NCBI RefSeq assembly: GCF_900111145.1
Contig: NZ_FOIR01000001.1
Coordinates: forward strand, 69,501 to 133,500
Reading direction: 5' to 3'
Length of the DNA: 64,000 nucleotides
Origin: Roseivirga pacifica
Lineage (GTDB): Bacteria > Bacteroidota > Bacteroidia > Cytophagales > Cyclobacteriaceae
Of the stretch, positions 25,375 through 35,737 are shown in pieces; the stretch's first letter is position 1; every line of letters begins with the position of its first letter. The position numbers and the translations under genes were made by a program. A model generated the notes under the pieces. The model searched no databases and had not been told where the DNA came from. It was given only the letters and a program-made list of their open reading frames with translations.

Positions 25375-26862
25375 TTAGTTGTTCTGACTATCAATGAATG
25401 GGTTGTTCTGAATCTCAGATTGAGGAATCATGAATGTCAACTTTGGATCGTCTGACTCAAGAGTTTCTCCAACACTTGAAAGGTGGTTATCACCTCTGAA
25501 AGTAGTGTTATCTGTTCTCTTAAGCGCTAGGTAAGTTTTACCCTCACCCCAAAGCTCAATTCTAGTCTGAAGATAAATCTCATCCATTAAAGCTTGACCA
25601 CTAAGTGCATCCACATAATTCTCATCACCTGGATTCTCTAGTCTCTCTACCAATAATGCTTTAAGAGATTGTCTTGCAGATGCATCGTCACCAGTTGCAG
25701 CAGAAGCTTCAGCGTGTAACAAATACATTTCAGCAACTCTCATATAAACATAATCAGTTGTGATATATCTCTGTCCACCAATTACTCTATTTGGATCATA
25801 GAACTTATTGATTGGAGCTAGGTGATAAGCACTTGCAGAGTTATCAAGGAACTGGCCTTTTCTTACATCGTTAGCAGGAATAAGGTCGAACAATGATTGA
25901 TCCATAACCTTTCTATCACCAGCCCACTGGTAGCTGTAAGTATAAGCATCCATTTGACCCCACCAAGAAACAAGGTTAAGACCAATGTCGTTTGTAAGGT
26001 CTGCACCCCACATCCATCCTGGAGTAGCCACATCGTTGAAACCACCTGTAGCCTCAGTCTTGTTAACTAAAGTAAACTCACCTGAATTAATAATCTCAGC
26101 AGTAAGGGTTTTAGTTTGAGCGTAATCACCCATAGCAGCGTAAGTATAAGCCAAAAGTGCCTTAGCAACATTCTGGTTCACTTCGTTCTTAGCTCCTCGT
26201 TGGAAAGTCTCTAAGTGATCAATTGCATCTGTTAAATCAGAAACGATTAAATCAAACACTTCCTGAGCTGTGCTCTTACCAACGTTCGGAGAATCTGGAA
26301 CAATGTAGATTGGAAGAATCTCCTCACTTGGATTGTAATCTCTCTGCATGAACTGAGTAAGGTAGAAGTAAGCGTAAGCTCTCATTGCTTTTGCTTGACC
26401 CATAATGTGTAGGTTCTCATCTAACTCAGGCACGGCATCATTACCACCCAATGCGTCAATTACCAAGTTGGCAGATCTTACAATTCTGTAGTAATATCTC
26501 CAAACCATGTAGTTTTCACCAAAGGTAAAGTCAGTAGTAGCTTGATATTCAGTTACAGTCCTGTACCATCCGTAAGTACTAATAGATAGCGCCAAGTCAC
26601 TTGTCAAGAAGTCACTGAAAATATCATAACCCTTTTGACCGAAGTCATCGTGGCCACCGTCACCACCAGTTCCAGTTTGGAACATGAGGGTGTAAATACC
26701 ACTCATACTACCCGCAACCACATCTGGGTTGTTCTCTGCTGCTTCTTGTACTTGCTCTTGGGTAAGGAATTGAGAAGGTTCAACCTCCAAAAACTCCTCT
26801 CCACAACCCGTCAACGCAAGCATGGAAGCTCCTCCTAATAATGCTATTAATTTATTTTTCAT
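25375..26862 (-). CDS. SusD/RagB family nutrient-binding outer-membrane lipoprotein
   Basis: 495 residues from the ATG at 26862 (MKNKLIALLGGASMLALTGC, lipobox Cys20). A TTG nine bases upstream is less likely. The SusD fold is supported by FLEVEPSQFLTQEQV, the TPR-like helices with AKAMRAYAYFYLTQF, and the C-terminal YVYMRVAEMYLLHAEA and RIELWGEGKTYLALKR segments. It would form a pedal-bin lid on the SusC partner 17 bp upstream and capture glycans or peptides. Codon use is strongly biased, as in highly expressed genes. Confidence 0.95.
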   Translation of the reverse strand: MKNKLIALLGGASMLALTGCGEEFLEVEPSQFLTQEQVQEAAENNPDVVAGSMSGIYTLMFQTGTGGDGGHDDFGQKGYDIFSDFLTSDLALSISTYGWYRTVTEYQATTDFTFGENYMVWRYYYRIVRSANLVIDALGGNDAVPELDENLHIMGQAKAMRAYAYFYLTQFMQRDYNPSEEILPIYIVPDSPNVGKSTAQEVFDLIVSDLTDAIDHLETFQRGAKNEVNQNVAKALLAYTYAAMGDYAQTKTLTAEIINSGEFTLVNKTEATGGFNDVATPGWMWGADLTNDIGLNLVSWWGQMDAYTYSYQWAGDRKVMDQSLFDLIPANDVRKGQFLDNSASAYHLAPINKFYDPNRVIGGQRYITTDYVYMRVAEMYLLHAEASAATGDDASARQSLKALLVERLENPGDENYVDALSGQALMDEIYLQTRIELWGEGKTYLALKRTDNTTFRGDNHLSSVGETLESDDPKLTFMIPQSEIQNNPFIDSQNN

Positions 26863-26879
26863 TTCTCTCAATATTTCTA

Positions 26880-29800
26880 TTAGAATTTAACTCTTAGTCC
26901 TAACGTGAATGTCGTTAGAGGTGCATAGTTATAAGTACTAGAAGAACCAGACTCTGAAGTAGATGGGTTGAAACCTTGTCTAGCACTCAAAATCATAAGG
27001 TTATCGGCTGAAAGAGAAACATTTGCTGACTTCATACCTGCTCTGCTAACCCAGTTAGTAGGAAGTGTGTAGCCAATTCTAATATTATTCAAACCTAGGT
27101 AGTTCTTCTTAGTCAAGAATCTTGTAGATGTACTATTAACGTTTGTATCGTAGTTATCAGATAACCTTGGCACATCTGTTACATCACCTGGTTGCTGCCA
27201 TCTGTCTCTGATATCAGTATGCCAGTTGTTATTACCAGCAGTTCTATTGTGCATCAAACCAGCATAAGAACTGTCATATGCGTATCCACCTAACATGTAA
27301 ATGAATTGCGCACCGAATGTAAAGCCTTTGTAAGACGCTGAAAGTCTAAATGCTCCATTTACAGTTGGGATAGAAGACTTGTCAATGAACTTCTGAGTAG
27401 CATTAGCATAAGTATCAGTAGTAGTTTTCAGGATAGTTGCGTTAGGGTTCTCCTTTTTGTACTCGTAAAGAGACTCAATTCCTTCACCGTCATCAAATGC
27501 ACCGTTACCGTTAGCATCATCATAGTAAAGGTTCCACATAGCAGTACCATCGTCAGGGTTAACACCTGCCCACTCTCTCATGTAGTAATCGAATAAAGAG
27601 CGACCTACTGTTCTACCATAAGAACCAGCAATATCTAACACCTTCTCTTCTCCAGTTGCTGGATCGATTGGCATTTTAGTCAATTCGTTATTCAAGAATG
27701 CACCGTTTACTGCAAAGTCTAAGTTGAAATCATTCTTCTTAATCAAGTGAGCAGTCAAATCGAATTCAAGACCTGAGTTTCTCAAGGCACCATCGTTCAC
27801 AGTTTGAAGTGCGTAACCTACAGAAGGACCAACTCTTCTATCGAAAAGTAAGTTAGTAGTGTTCTTAATGAAGTAGTCAACGCTACCATCAATGAAGTTG
27901 TTGAACAAAGTAAACTCAGTACCAATTTGGAATTGCTTAGAAGTCTCCCAAGTCAAATCAGGGTTACCAATGTTTCTTTCAGAGATAGAAATCTCATCGT
28001 TCAAGTTACTAACGTTGAATGTATTGTAACCAGGGAATAGACCAACACCAGCCTGCTCACCAGTTAAACCGTAACTAGCTTTAAACTTCAAGAAGTCAAC
28101 AAAATCAAGTGTAAGGAAGTCCTCATCAGAAGCAATCCAAGATGCACCTACAGACCAGAAAGTATCCCATTTGTTATTAGCAAATCTTGAAGAACCATCA
28201 CGTCTAACAGATGCTGACAAGTAATACTTGTTCAAGTAGCTATAGTTACCTTGAGCAAAGTAACTCTCCAATCTTGAGCTGTTTTTGTAACTGCTTGGAG
28301 GAGAAGATACGATTACGTAGTTATCAAACTCATCAAGGTAAGGCAATACAGCCTTTTGCTTGTTAGCAGTAAAGATTGTCTGATCGTAAGAGTTGCTCTC
28401 GTGAGCACCTAAAATCTCTAGGCTGTGATCACCAAAGTCATTTTGGTAAGTCAACATGTTCAACCAGTTCTGTACGAAAAGTTCAGTATCATTTCTAAAC
28501 ATTGAACCACCTTGAGAAGCACCCGAACCGTAGAATGGGTTTCTTAAGCTAGTTTGTCTGTTTGCGTAGAATTGTGCACCGTACTTAGACTGGAATGAAA
28601 GCACGTCAGTAATCTGAGCATCGATAGTAAAGTTACCATTTAGCTCGTGACGCTTATTACCATTTCTGTCATAGTGAGCGTCAGCAATTGAGTTAGTCAA
28701 TGCACCGAAACCTCTACCTTGGTCACCATAATCATATTGGTTACCACCAAAAACAGGATCAGGAACAATGTTACCTTCATCATCTCTTAAGAAAAGAGGG
28801 TAGATAGAAGGAATGTTATCTGAGAACCAGAAAATACTACCAGAGTCGCTTGACTGACCGTTTGTTTGGTTTTCTGAGTATGCGTAACCTAAGTTAACTG
28901 AAGTTGTTAACCATTCTTTAACGTTAGACTGAATGTTCAATCTAGTTGAGTATCTCTCATAATCAGAGTTGATGATAGCCCCTACATCGTCCAAATAACC
29001 GAATGAAGTAAAGTACTTAGTGTCTTTGCTACCACCGCTAATTCTGATGTTAGCTTCAGTTCTTGTAGAGCTTTGGATACCGTAGTCAGCCCATCTTTCT
29101 GGGTTGTACTTTCTAGTAACACCAGGTCTTACAGTACCAGTTGCAGGATCGATTAACTCACCGCCATCAGCAACATTCCACATGTTATAATGAGCAGAAA
29201 TACCGCCACCACCAAACAAGGTAGAGTTAGCAAAAGCAACAGGATCAGCTTCACCAGTAGCAACACCTCTATTATAAAGAGACTCCCAAGTTAAGCCGAT
29301 ATACTCCTCTGGAGAAGTTAAAACGCTTTGACGAGGAAGCATTTGATCGTTAATACCAGTCTTAATATCTACTTCGATGTTTGACTCATTAGCCTTACCA
29401 CTCTTAGTAGTAATCAAAATAACACCGTTAGCACCTCTAGCACCATAAAGAGCAGTAGAAGTAGCATCTTTCAATACTGTTGTAGACTCAATATCAGCAG
29501 GGTTAATAGAGTTGATACTTCCTGAGAAAGGAACACCATCAACTACATAAAGTGGGTTTCTGTTACCATTAACAGAACCAAAACCTCTAATACGGATAGT
29601 TGAAGTAGTACCAGGCTGACCAGAAGTGTTGATTACAGTAACACCAGAAACCTCACCAGCTAATGCTTGTGATACGTTACTGAAGTTCTTAGCCTCAATA
29701 TCTTCCTTCTTCACAGTAGCTGCAGTACCGGTGTAAGATCGCTTAGTAGACTCACCGTAACCAGTTACAACAACCTCTCCAAGTGACTGAACATCCGGCT

Positions 29801-30089
29801 GCATTGCAATATTCAATACAGTTTGGTTGTTAATCACCACCTCTTGAGTAATGTAACCCAAGAAACTAAAAACTAAAGTACTACCACTCTCTACGTTCAT
29901 GGTGTAGTTACCATCCATGTCTGTAGATTGTCCAGTACCTGTTCCTTTAATCAAGATGGTTACTCCAGGCAATGGAAGGCCGTCATCAGCCCCCGTAACT
30001 TTACCTGAAATCGTTCTTTGCTGAGCAACCGCTGAAGAAGCGATTAGAAAGAACGCCAACATGAAACAAGTCAGTAAATTCCTCTTCAT
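26880..30089 (-). CDS. SusC/RagA family TonB-linked outer-membrane transporter
   Basis: 1069 residues. A signal peptide (to about 22, SAVAQQ) is followed by a carboxypeptidase-regulatory-like domain, the SusC signature LGEVVVTGYGESTKRSYTG, the plug with IRIRGFGSVNGNRNPLYVVDG and STALYGARGANGVILITTK, and a large barrel ending TLGLRVKF. With SusD it imports an oligosaccharide or peptide using TonB energy. No glycoside hydrolase, peptidase, sigma/anti-sigma or hybrid sensor gene is adjacent, so the substrate is open. Codon use is biased towards AAC, TTC, TAC and GGT, indicating high expression. Confidence 0.96.
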   Translation of the reverse strand: MKRNLLTCFMLAFFLIASSAVAQQRTISGKVTGADDGLPLPGVTILIKGTGTGQSTDMDGNYTMNVESGSTLVFSFLGYITQEVVINNQTVLNIAMQPDVQSLGEVVVTGYGESTKRSYTGTAATVKKEDIEAKNFSNVSQALAGEVSGVTVINTSGQPGTTSTIRIRGFGSVNGNRNPLYVVDGVPFSGSINSINPADIESTTVLKDATSTALYGARGANGVILITTKSGKANESNIEVDIKTGINDQMLPRQSVLTSPEEYIGLTWESLYNRGVATGEADPVAFANSTLFGGGGISAHYNMWNVADGGELIDPATGTVRPGVTRKYNPERWADYGIQSSTRTEANIRISGGSKDTKYFTSFGYLDDVGAIINSDYERYSTRLNIQSNVKEWLTTSVNLGYAYSENQTNGQSSDSGSIFWFSDNIPSIYPLFLRDDEGNIVPDPVFGGNQYDYGDQGRGFGALTNSIADAHYDRNGNKRHELNGNFTIDAQITDVLSFQSKYGAQFYANRQTSLRNPFYGSGASQGGSMFRNDTELFVQNWLNMLTYQNDFGDHSLEILGAHESNSYDQTIFTANKQKAVLPYLDEFDNYVIVSSPPSSYKNSSRLESYFAQGNYSYLNKYYLSASVRRDGSSRFANNKWDTFWSVGASWIASDEDFLTLDFVDFLKFKASYGLTGEQAGVGLFPGYNTFNVSNLNDEISISERNIGNPDLTWETSKQFQIGTEFTLFNNFIDGSVDYFIKNTTNLLFDRRVGPSVGYALQTVNDGALRNSGLEFDLTAHLIKKNDFNLDFAVNGAFLNNELTKMPIDPATGEEKVLDIAGSYGRTVGRSLFDYYMREWAGVNPDDGTAMWNLYYDDANGNGAFDDGEGIESLYEYKKENPNATILKTTTDTYANATQKFIDKSSIPTVNGAFRLSASYKGFTFGAQFIYMLGGYAYDSSYAGLMHNRTAGNNNWHTDIRDRWQQPGDVTDVPRLSDNYDTNVNSTSTRFLTKKNYLGLNNIRIGYTLPTNWVSRAGMKSANVSLSADNLMILSARQGFNPSTSESGSSSTYNYAPLTTFTLGLRVKF

Positions 30090-30139
30090 ATTGTTTTCAT
30101 TTTAGTTAGAATTAGAAATAGTTTATTTGTTTGGAACGT

Positions 30140-30147
30140 CAAACATA
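30140..30147 (-). promoter_or_regulatory. -7 promoter box of the first SusC/SusD operon
   Basis: On the minus strand TATGTTTG, an exact TAnnTTTG match, about 50 nt before the SusC ATG. The -33 region is imperfect. The rest of the 300-bp gap 30090-30389 is AT-rich, with no gene or strong hairpin seen. Confidence 0.5.
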
Positions 30148-30389
30148 AATCAAAATGTCATCAAATAATAATAAAGAGGAAACAAAATAAATGTTGGAAA
30201 CTCAGCCTTACAACGACTCTTTTCTGCCCTTAAACACTATTTAAGCAGATTTAAAAATTTTGTTTGGAATAGTAAGGGTATTCTGATTCTAGGGAAAATG
30301 CACCAACTTTCTACCGACTTAACATCGTCTTAAAACGCAGCAAAACTTACACAAGCGGTTTAGCGTGCCAAAAACAATGGTTTTTATTG

Positions 30390-32234
30390 CTAATTAAGAA
30401 TTTTAGCAATTTTTAACTCAACTCTCCTGTTTTGACTATTAACCATTAGCCCAGCATTACCTTTCATTAGCTTGGATTCTCCGTACCCCTTAAAAACCAA
30501 ATTTTCTTTGGGTACGCTTTTTTTCAAAAAATAATGGTAAACAGCCATAGCGCGGGCCTCTGAGAGCCTTAAATTATCCATTTCGCTACCAATAGCGTCT
30601 GTATGTCCAGAAATTTCAACCACAACCTCTGGGTGAAGCAACAGAAATTCAAGTGCTTCTTCGAGCTGCTTTTCAGTCTTCTCAGAGAACTCCGTACTAT
30701 TGGTTTCAAAAAGCAATGGCTCCCCGAGGCTTTGACCTACTTTGTAAGGATACAACCTTACAACGCTATCACTCCTTTGTGCCAGTTTGGTCTCAAAGCC
30801 CGAGACCGATACACTATAGGCTCCGGACTTACCGCTTAAAATCATGTTTATACTACCATCTTTACCAGTGGCAGCCTCCAGTGTATCGCTACTCCAAGCC
30901 AGCTTGGCTAGCGACTCAATCGGCTTTCCAGACTCTCCATTAATCAATACCACACTCCAAGGAGCTACTCGCCTCTCTGGCAGCACATCCTGAGGCAGCT
31001 TTAGCCTATACAAATGGATTCTTCCTTCTTCAGAAACTTCACTATAATAGGCCCAGCCCTCTAAACTAATGCTATACCCTGTTTGATCACGCTCATTATT
31101 TATAGGATAGCCAAGATTTTCTGGTTGGCTCCATAAGTTGCCCTCTACGGTTGACTTAAACAGGTCTAAGCCACCCAAGCCCCTTTGGCCATCAGTACTA
31201 TAAAACAAAGTGGAGTTATCTGCATATATATAAGGAGAGCAATCATTACCAATGGTGTTAATGGTTGTGCCCAAGTTTACCGCTGGCTGCCAGCTACCTG
31301 CCAAATTCTGAGACACCCATATATCCTGTTTACCAAGCCCACCGCTTCTATTACTTACAAAGTATAGGGTTTTACCATCACTACTGAGTGAGGGTTGCGA
31401 ATCCCAAGCTTCACTGTTAACACTTTCATCTAAAAGCTCAGGCAAACTCCATTCCCCCGCCTCCTTATAACTAATGTATAAATCACAGCCCCCAATGTTG
31501 CCTTCTTTATTACAGCCTGTAAAAACTAACGTCTTTCCATTGGCAGAGATCGATGCTGTTCCCTCGTTACGTTGGGAATTAATATTCTCAGAAATAGAAA
31601 CTGGGGTAGTCCAGTAACCTGCCGAATCAAAACTTACCATCAAATTCTCATCGCTCAGGGCGCCCATTTCACGAGCCGTAAAAACGAGTTGTCCGAAAGC
31701 ATCGACCGATGGAAAGTACTGCATCTCGAACCCATTGAGGTGCGATTTGAGTTTTTCAAATTCTACCTGCTTTGGCTTTGCCACCTGGTTCAAAGCAAAA
31801 TCCAGATTTGCCCTTAGCTGATCTATCGTGACTTTGCTCATTCCCAAAGTACCTCCAGACACCTTGTTTAGGTAAGCATTGGCCTTATGGTAGTCACCTT
31901 GCAAAAAGTGATACTGCGCCAAATCAACCAACATTCTATTATAGAAGGAAGGCTCCACCTCATCATCAGCATTACTCAACAAGTTGCTAGCATTGGCTTC
32001 ATCACCCAATTGCAAATTGATTTGCATGGCCAAAAGCAATGCCTCATCAAAACTTTTGTCTTTATCAATCGCCTCGGTTATGTGCGTTAGCGCTTTGTTT
32101 AAGTCGCCAATAGCCACAGCATTGTTCGCTTGCTCAAATGCCTCAATGGCTTTCTTCTTCTTAGTGTGATAAGAATTTTGCCCAAAAACGAAAAGTGGGC
32201 ACAGGATTAATATGAATGTAAGAACTCTACTCAA
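30390..32234 (-). CDS. OmpA-family protein with TPR and WD40-like (PD40) repeats, PorE-like architecture
   Basis: 614 residues. Signal peptide (to about 18, FVFGQ), TPR-like helices (about 25-150), a WD40/PD40-type propeller (about 170-410) with repeats such as QPSLSSDGKTLYFVSNRSGG and CSPYIYADNSTLFYSTDG, a carboxypeptidase-regulatory-like domain (about 425-495) and an OmpA peptidoglycan-binding domain (about 505-614) with SGHTDAIGSEMDNLRLSEAR and SQNRRVELKI. This domain order equals that of PorE of the type 9 secretion system, but paralogs of this form are numerous in the phylum. The only available start is TTG at 32234, 2 bp after the queE stop, so it is coupled to queE. Probably anchored to peptidoglycan at the outer membrane. 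Confidence 0.85.
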   Translation of the reverse strand: MSRVLTFILILCPLFVFGQNSYHTKKKKAIEAFEQANNAVAIGDLNKALTHITEAIDKDKSFDEALLLAMQINLQLGDEANASNLLSNADDEVEPSFYNRMLVDLAQYHFLQGDYHKANAYLNKVSGGTLGMSKVTIDQLRANLDFALNQVAKPKQVEFEKLKSHLNGFEMQYFPSVDAFGQLVFTAREMGALSDENLMVSFDSAGYWTTPVSISENINSQRNEGTASISANGKTLVFTGCNKEGNIGGCDLYISYKEAGEWSLPELLDESVNSEAWDSQPSLSSDGKTLYFVSNRSGGLGKQDIWVSQNLAGSWQPAVNLGTTINTIGNDCSPYIYADNSTLFYSTDGQRGLGGLDLFKSTVEGNLWSQPENLGYPINNERDQTGYSISLEGWAYYSEVSEEGRIHLYRLKLPQDVLPERRVAPWSVVLINGESGKPIESLAKLAWSSDTLEAATGKDGSINMILSGKSGAYSVSVSGFETKLAQRSDSVVRLYPYKVGQSLGEPLLFETNSTEFSEKTEKQLEEALEFLLLHPEVVVEISGHTDAIGSEMDNLRLSEARAMAVYHYFLKKSVPKENLVFKGYGESKLMKGNAGLMVNSQNRRVELKIAKILN

Positions 32235-32236
32235 GG

Positions 32237-32851
32237 TTATGGAATCTGCATAAACTTATGAGTTTGTAGCGAAATATTCCATCTAGGGTTGTCTTTTACG
32301 TAATCTATTATTGCAGGTAGCATTTTTTCGGATTTGTCCCACTCTGGCTGCAAATACAACAAGCAGTCAGGATTTACCTTTGCCGCATGGCTTTCGGCCC
32401 ACTTAAAATCGCTCTTATTGTATACAACAACTTTAAGTTCATCTGCCTTTTCGTAAAACTCTTCTCTTGGTTGCTTGAATTTTTTAGGCGAAAAACAAAT
32501 CCAATCCCACGAGCCACTCAAAGGGTGCGCACCAGAGGTCTCAATATTAGCTTTGAAATCGTTGCGATGCAGTTCGGCAGTCAATTCGTCTAAGTTGTAC
32601 ATTAAAGGCTCTCCACCAGTGATTACCGCCAGGCGCCCTTTGTACGCTTGAGCACCCGCTACAATCTCGTCCAGCGTTTGCTCTGGCCATTGCGAAGCGT
32701 CCCACGAGTCTTTCACATCGCACCAAACGCAGCCAACATCGCAGCCGCCTAATCGAATAAAGTATGCTGGAGTTCCAGAGAAATGTCCCTCTCCCTGTAT
32801 TGTATAAAAAGCTTCCATTATCGGAAGCTTTGATTGAATTGTTTCTGTCAT
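32237..32851 (-). CDS. queE: 7-carboxy-7-deazaguanine synthase QueE
   Basis: 204 residues from the ATG at 32851 (MTETIQSKL). Radical SAM enzyme that converts 6-carboxy-tetrahydropterin to 7-carboxy-7-deazaguanine in queuosine synthesis. The cluster-binding CX3CX2C motif is CDVGCVWC (Cys37, 41, 44), preceded by the substrate region FYTIQGEGHFSGTPA; AVITGGEPLMY and NIETSGAHPL complete the family pattern. Other queuosine genes are not in this window. It lies 78 bp after folD with an intervening hairpin and 2 bp before the OmpA-like gene. Confidence 0.94.
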   Translation of the reverse strand: MTETIQSKLPIMEAFYTIQGEGHFSGTPAYFIRLGGCDVGCVWCDVKDSWDASQWPEQTLDEIVAGAQAYKGRLAVITGGEPLMYNLDELTAELHRNDFKANIETSGAHPLSGSWDWICFSPKKFKQPREEFYEKADELKVVVYNKSDFKWAESHAAKVNPDCLLYLQPEWDKSEKMLPAIIDYVKDNPRWNISLQTHKFMQIP

Positions 32852-32900
32852 AATCAACTTTTTTAGAGCAGGTGGCTGTAACTGCTAGCCCCATCCTAAA

Positions 32901-32920
32901 TCCTTCCCCAAGGGGAAGGA
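32901..32920. repeat. Extragenic palindrome between folD and queE
   Basis: TCCTTCCCC (32901-32909) and GGGGAAGGA (32912-32920) form a perfect 9-bp stem with a 2-nt loop. With its flank (CCCCATCCTAAA before it) it resembles the palindrome inside the tRNA-Glu tandem repeat (CCCTAATCTAAATTCTTCC). There is no T-run, so it is not a standard terminator. Confidence 0.6.
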
Positions 32921-32928
32921 CTTGTGGT

Positions 32929-33810
32929 TTATACTAATTTTTGACTTGCGAGGTATGTGTTCCACAATAACGAAGCGATCGTCATAGGACCCACACCGCC
33001 CGGAACAGGCGTAATGTAGCTACACTTTGGTGCCACTTCATCAAACCTAACATCGCCTTTAAGTTTAAAGCCCGACTTTGTCTCGCTCGATGGCACACGG
33101 TGAATACCAACATCAATCACAACAGCGCCTTCCTTCACCATTTCTTCAGTAACAAAGCCCTCGCGACCAATAGCCACAATCAAGATATCAGCTTGTTTGG
33201 TTACCTCTGCCAAGTTTTGTGTTCTGCTATGACAAAGCGTAACTGTGGCATTACCTGGGTTCGAATTTCTCGACATCAACACGCTGATTGGTGTACCCAC
33301 CGTATGGCTTCTACCAATTACTACGCAGTGCTTGCCCGAGGTATCTATACCATTACGCTCCATTAAAAGCATCATGCCTTTTGGTGTAGCTGGTAAAAGT
33401 GTAGGTAAATCAAGCAACATTTTACCCAAGTTAGAAGGATGGAAACCATCCACATCTTTCTCAGGAAGAATCGCCTCAACCACTTTTTGCTCATCAATTT
33501 GCTTTGGCAATGGCACCTGCACAATGAATCCATCGATATCGGCATCGTTATTTAAACGACCTACCGTTGCCAACACTTCCTCTTCAGAAGTAGACTCTGG
33601 CAAATGAATTAAGGTAGAACCGAAACCAATGGCTTCGCAAGCCTTCACCTTAGCATTTACATAGGTTTTGCTCGCACCATCTTCGCCCACCAAAACGGCC
33701 GCCAAGTGAGGCACTTTTCCTCCAGCTGCTTTTATTTCACTTACTTTTTCAGAAAGCTCATCTTTGATCGATTGAGCCGTTGCTTTTCCGTCTAGTAGTT
33801 GATATGCCAT
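32929..33810 (-). CDS. folD: Bifunctional methylenetetrahydrofolate dehydrogenase/cyclohydrolase FolD
   Basis: 293 residues. It interconverts 5,10-methylene-THF and 10-formyl-THF in one-carbon metabolism. The catalytic Lys is K54 in [34 protein letters not shown] and the NADP-binding [14 protein letters not shown] are present, as is the C-terminal [11 protein letters not shown]. Length is normal. It follows lepA with a 2-bp gap, so the two are co-transcribed. Confidence 0.96.
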   Translation of the reverse strand: MAYQLLDGKATAQSIKDELSEKVSEIKAAGGKVPHLAAVLVGEDGASKTYVNAKVKACEAIGFGSTLIHLPESTSEEEVLATVGRLNNDADIDGFIVQVPLPKQIDEQKVVEAILPEKDVDGFHPSNLGKMLLDLPTLLPATPKGMMLLMERNGIDTSGKHCVVIGRSHTVGTPISVLMSRNSNPGNATVTLCHSRTQNLAEVTKQADILIVAIGREGFVTEEMVKEGAVVIDVGIHRVPSSETKSGFKLKGDVRFDEVAPKCSYITPVPGGVGPMTIASLLWNTYLASQKLV

Positions 33811-33812
33811 AT

Positions 33813-35600
33813 TTAGTCTAGTTTAAGAACAGCCATGAAAGCTTCTTGTGGAATTTCCACATTACCTACTTGGCGCATTCTCTTCTTACCTTTTTTCTGC
33901 TTTTCTAATAGTTTACGCTTACGGGTAATATCACCACCGTAACATTTTGCCAATACGTTTTTACGCATCGCCTTTACGGTTTCTCTGGCAATAATTTTTG
34001 TTCCGATAGATGCCTGAACAGCGATTTCAAACATTTGTCGAGGAATCAACTCGCGCAGCTTTTCGCACAGGCGCTTACCCCATTCGTAGGCTTTATCGCG
34101 GTGAACAATGGCTGAAAGCGCATCTACTTTATCACCGTTCAACTGAATATCCAGTTTCACCAAATTCGATTGACGGAAACCAATCAATTCATAATCGAGC
34201 GAAGCGTAACCTCTTGAAATGGTCTTTAGCTTATCGAAGAAATCGAAAACAATTTCGGCCAAAGGCATTTCGAAAGTCAGCTCAACCCTGTCTGAAGTTA
34301 GGTAAACCTGATTCTTAATCTCACCCCTTTTATCGATACACAGGTTAATTATTGGACCAACAAACTCGGCCTTAGAAATAATCTGTGTTCTAATAAATGG
34401 TTCCTCTAGGTGCGAGGTATAGTTTTGTTCTGGCAACTCAGAAGGCGCGTTTACTTTAATCAGCGAGCCATCGTTCATTACTGCATGGAACTGCACTGAA
34501 GGAACGGTGGTAATCACCGTCATATCAAACTCACGCTCCAAGCGTTCTTGCACAATTTCCAAGTGCAGCATACCCAGGAATCCGCAACGGAAACCAAAGC
34601 CCAAAGCGGCAGATGTTTCTGGCTCCCAAACTAACGATGCATCGTTAAGTTGAAGCTTTTCCATGCTGGCGCGAAGCTCTTCGAATTCTGAAGTTTCAAC
34701 AGGATAGATACCCGCAAAAACCATTGGTTTTACATCTTCAAAGCCTTTGATCATTCTTTGGGTAGGACGCTGAACGTGCGTAATGGTATCACCCACTTTT
34801 ACCTCTTTGGCATTTTTAATACCCGAGATAAGGTAGCCCACGTTACCCGCGCTAATTTCTTGCTGAGGCGACTGCTTGAGCTTGAGAATCCCAATTTCAT
34901 CAGCATCGTAGGTTTTGCCCGTGTTTACGAACTTTACCTTATCGCCTTTTTTAATTGTTCCGTTGAATACACGGAATATTACTTCGATTCCTCTAAAAGA
35001 GTTGAAAACAGAATCGAAGATCATGGCTTGCAAAGGCTCTTCAGGGTCACCTTCTGGTGCCGGAATTCGCTCTACAATAGCCTCTAAAATCTCGTCAATA
35101 CCGATACCTGCTTTTCCGCTAGCGCGAATCACATCTTCCGGTGCACAGCCCAAAAGCTCCACCACCTGATCGGTCATTTCTTCTGGCATGGCACCAGGCA
35201 AATCGATCTTGTTTAGCACAGGGATGATCTCCAAATCGTGCTCTAACGCCAAATAGAGGTTAGAAATAGTTTGTGCCTCTACCCCTTGCGATGAATCCAC
35301 GATCAAAAGCGCACCTTCACAGGCGGCAATGGAACGGGATACCTCGTAAGAAAAATCCACGTGACCGGGAGTGTCAATCAAGTTGAGGGTATACTCCTCT
35401 CCTTTATAATTATAATTCATCTGGATAGCGTGCGACTTGATGGTAATACCACGTTCGCGCTCCAGATCCATATCGTCTAGCAACTGCTCTTGCATATCGC
35501 GATCAGACACTGTACCAGTGTGCTGAAGCAACCTATCGGCCAAGGTACTTTTACCGTGGTCAATGTGGGCGATAATGCAGAAATTCCGTATTCTCTTCAT
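33813..35600 (-). CDS. lepA: Elongation factor 4 (LepA)
   Basis: 595-residue translational GTPase that acts on ribosomes (back-translocation or initiation quality control). GTPase motifs are AHIDHGKST (G1), ERGIT (G2 region), DTPGHVDF (G3) and NKIDLP (G4). The LepA-specific C-terminal domain includes [35 protein letters not shown] and [20 protein letters not shown]. First gene of the lepA-folD-queE-OmpA-like cluster. A TATTTTTG box (35620-35627, minus strand) lies 19 nt before its ATG. Confidence 0.98.
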   Translation of the reverse strand: MKRIRNFCIIAHIDHGKSTLADRLLQHTGTVSDRDMQEQLLDDMDLERERGITIKSHAIQMNYNYKGEEYTLNLIDTPGHVDFSYEVSRSIAACEGALLIVDSSQGVEAQTISNLYLALEHDLEIIPVLNKIDLPGAMPEEMTDQVVELLGCAPEDVIRASGKAGIGIDEILEAIVERIPAPEGDPEEPLQAMIFDSVFNSFRGIEVIFRVFNGTIKKGDKVKFVNTGKTYDADEIGILKLKQSPQQEISAGNVGYLISGIKNAKEVKVGDTITHVQRPTQRMIKGFEDVKPMVFAGIYPVETSEFEELRASMEKLQLNDASLVWEPETSAALGFGFRCGFLGMLHLEIVQERLEREFDMTVITTVPSVQFHAVMNDGSLIKVNAPSELPEQNYTSHLEEPFIRTQIISKAEFVGPIINLCIDKRGEIKNQVYLTSDRVELTFEMPLAEIVFDFFDKLKTISRGYASLDYELIGFRQSNLVKLDIQLNGDKVDALSAIVHRDKAYEWGKRLCEKLRELIPRQMFEIAVQASIGTKIIARETVKAMRKNVLAKCYGGDITRKRKLLEKQKKGKKRMRQVGNVEIPQEAFMAVLKLD

Positions 35601-35737
35601 AAACCTTCGAAACGAACCGCAAAAATAGAAAAAAAGCGCTGTAATTTAATTCTTTAGGGTGGTTCAATATTTGCTAATGATATGAATTCAACCATATCGT
35701 TTTCTTATAAAAAATTTCAACCTACATTATTCATCCT

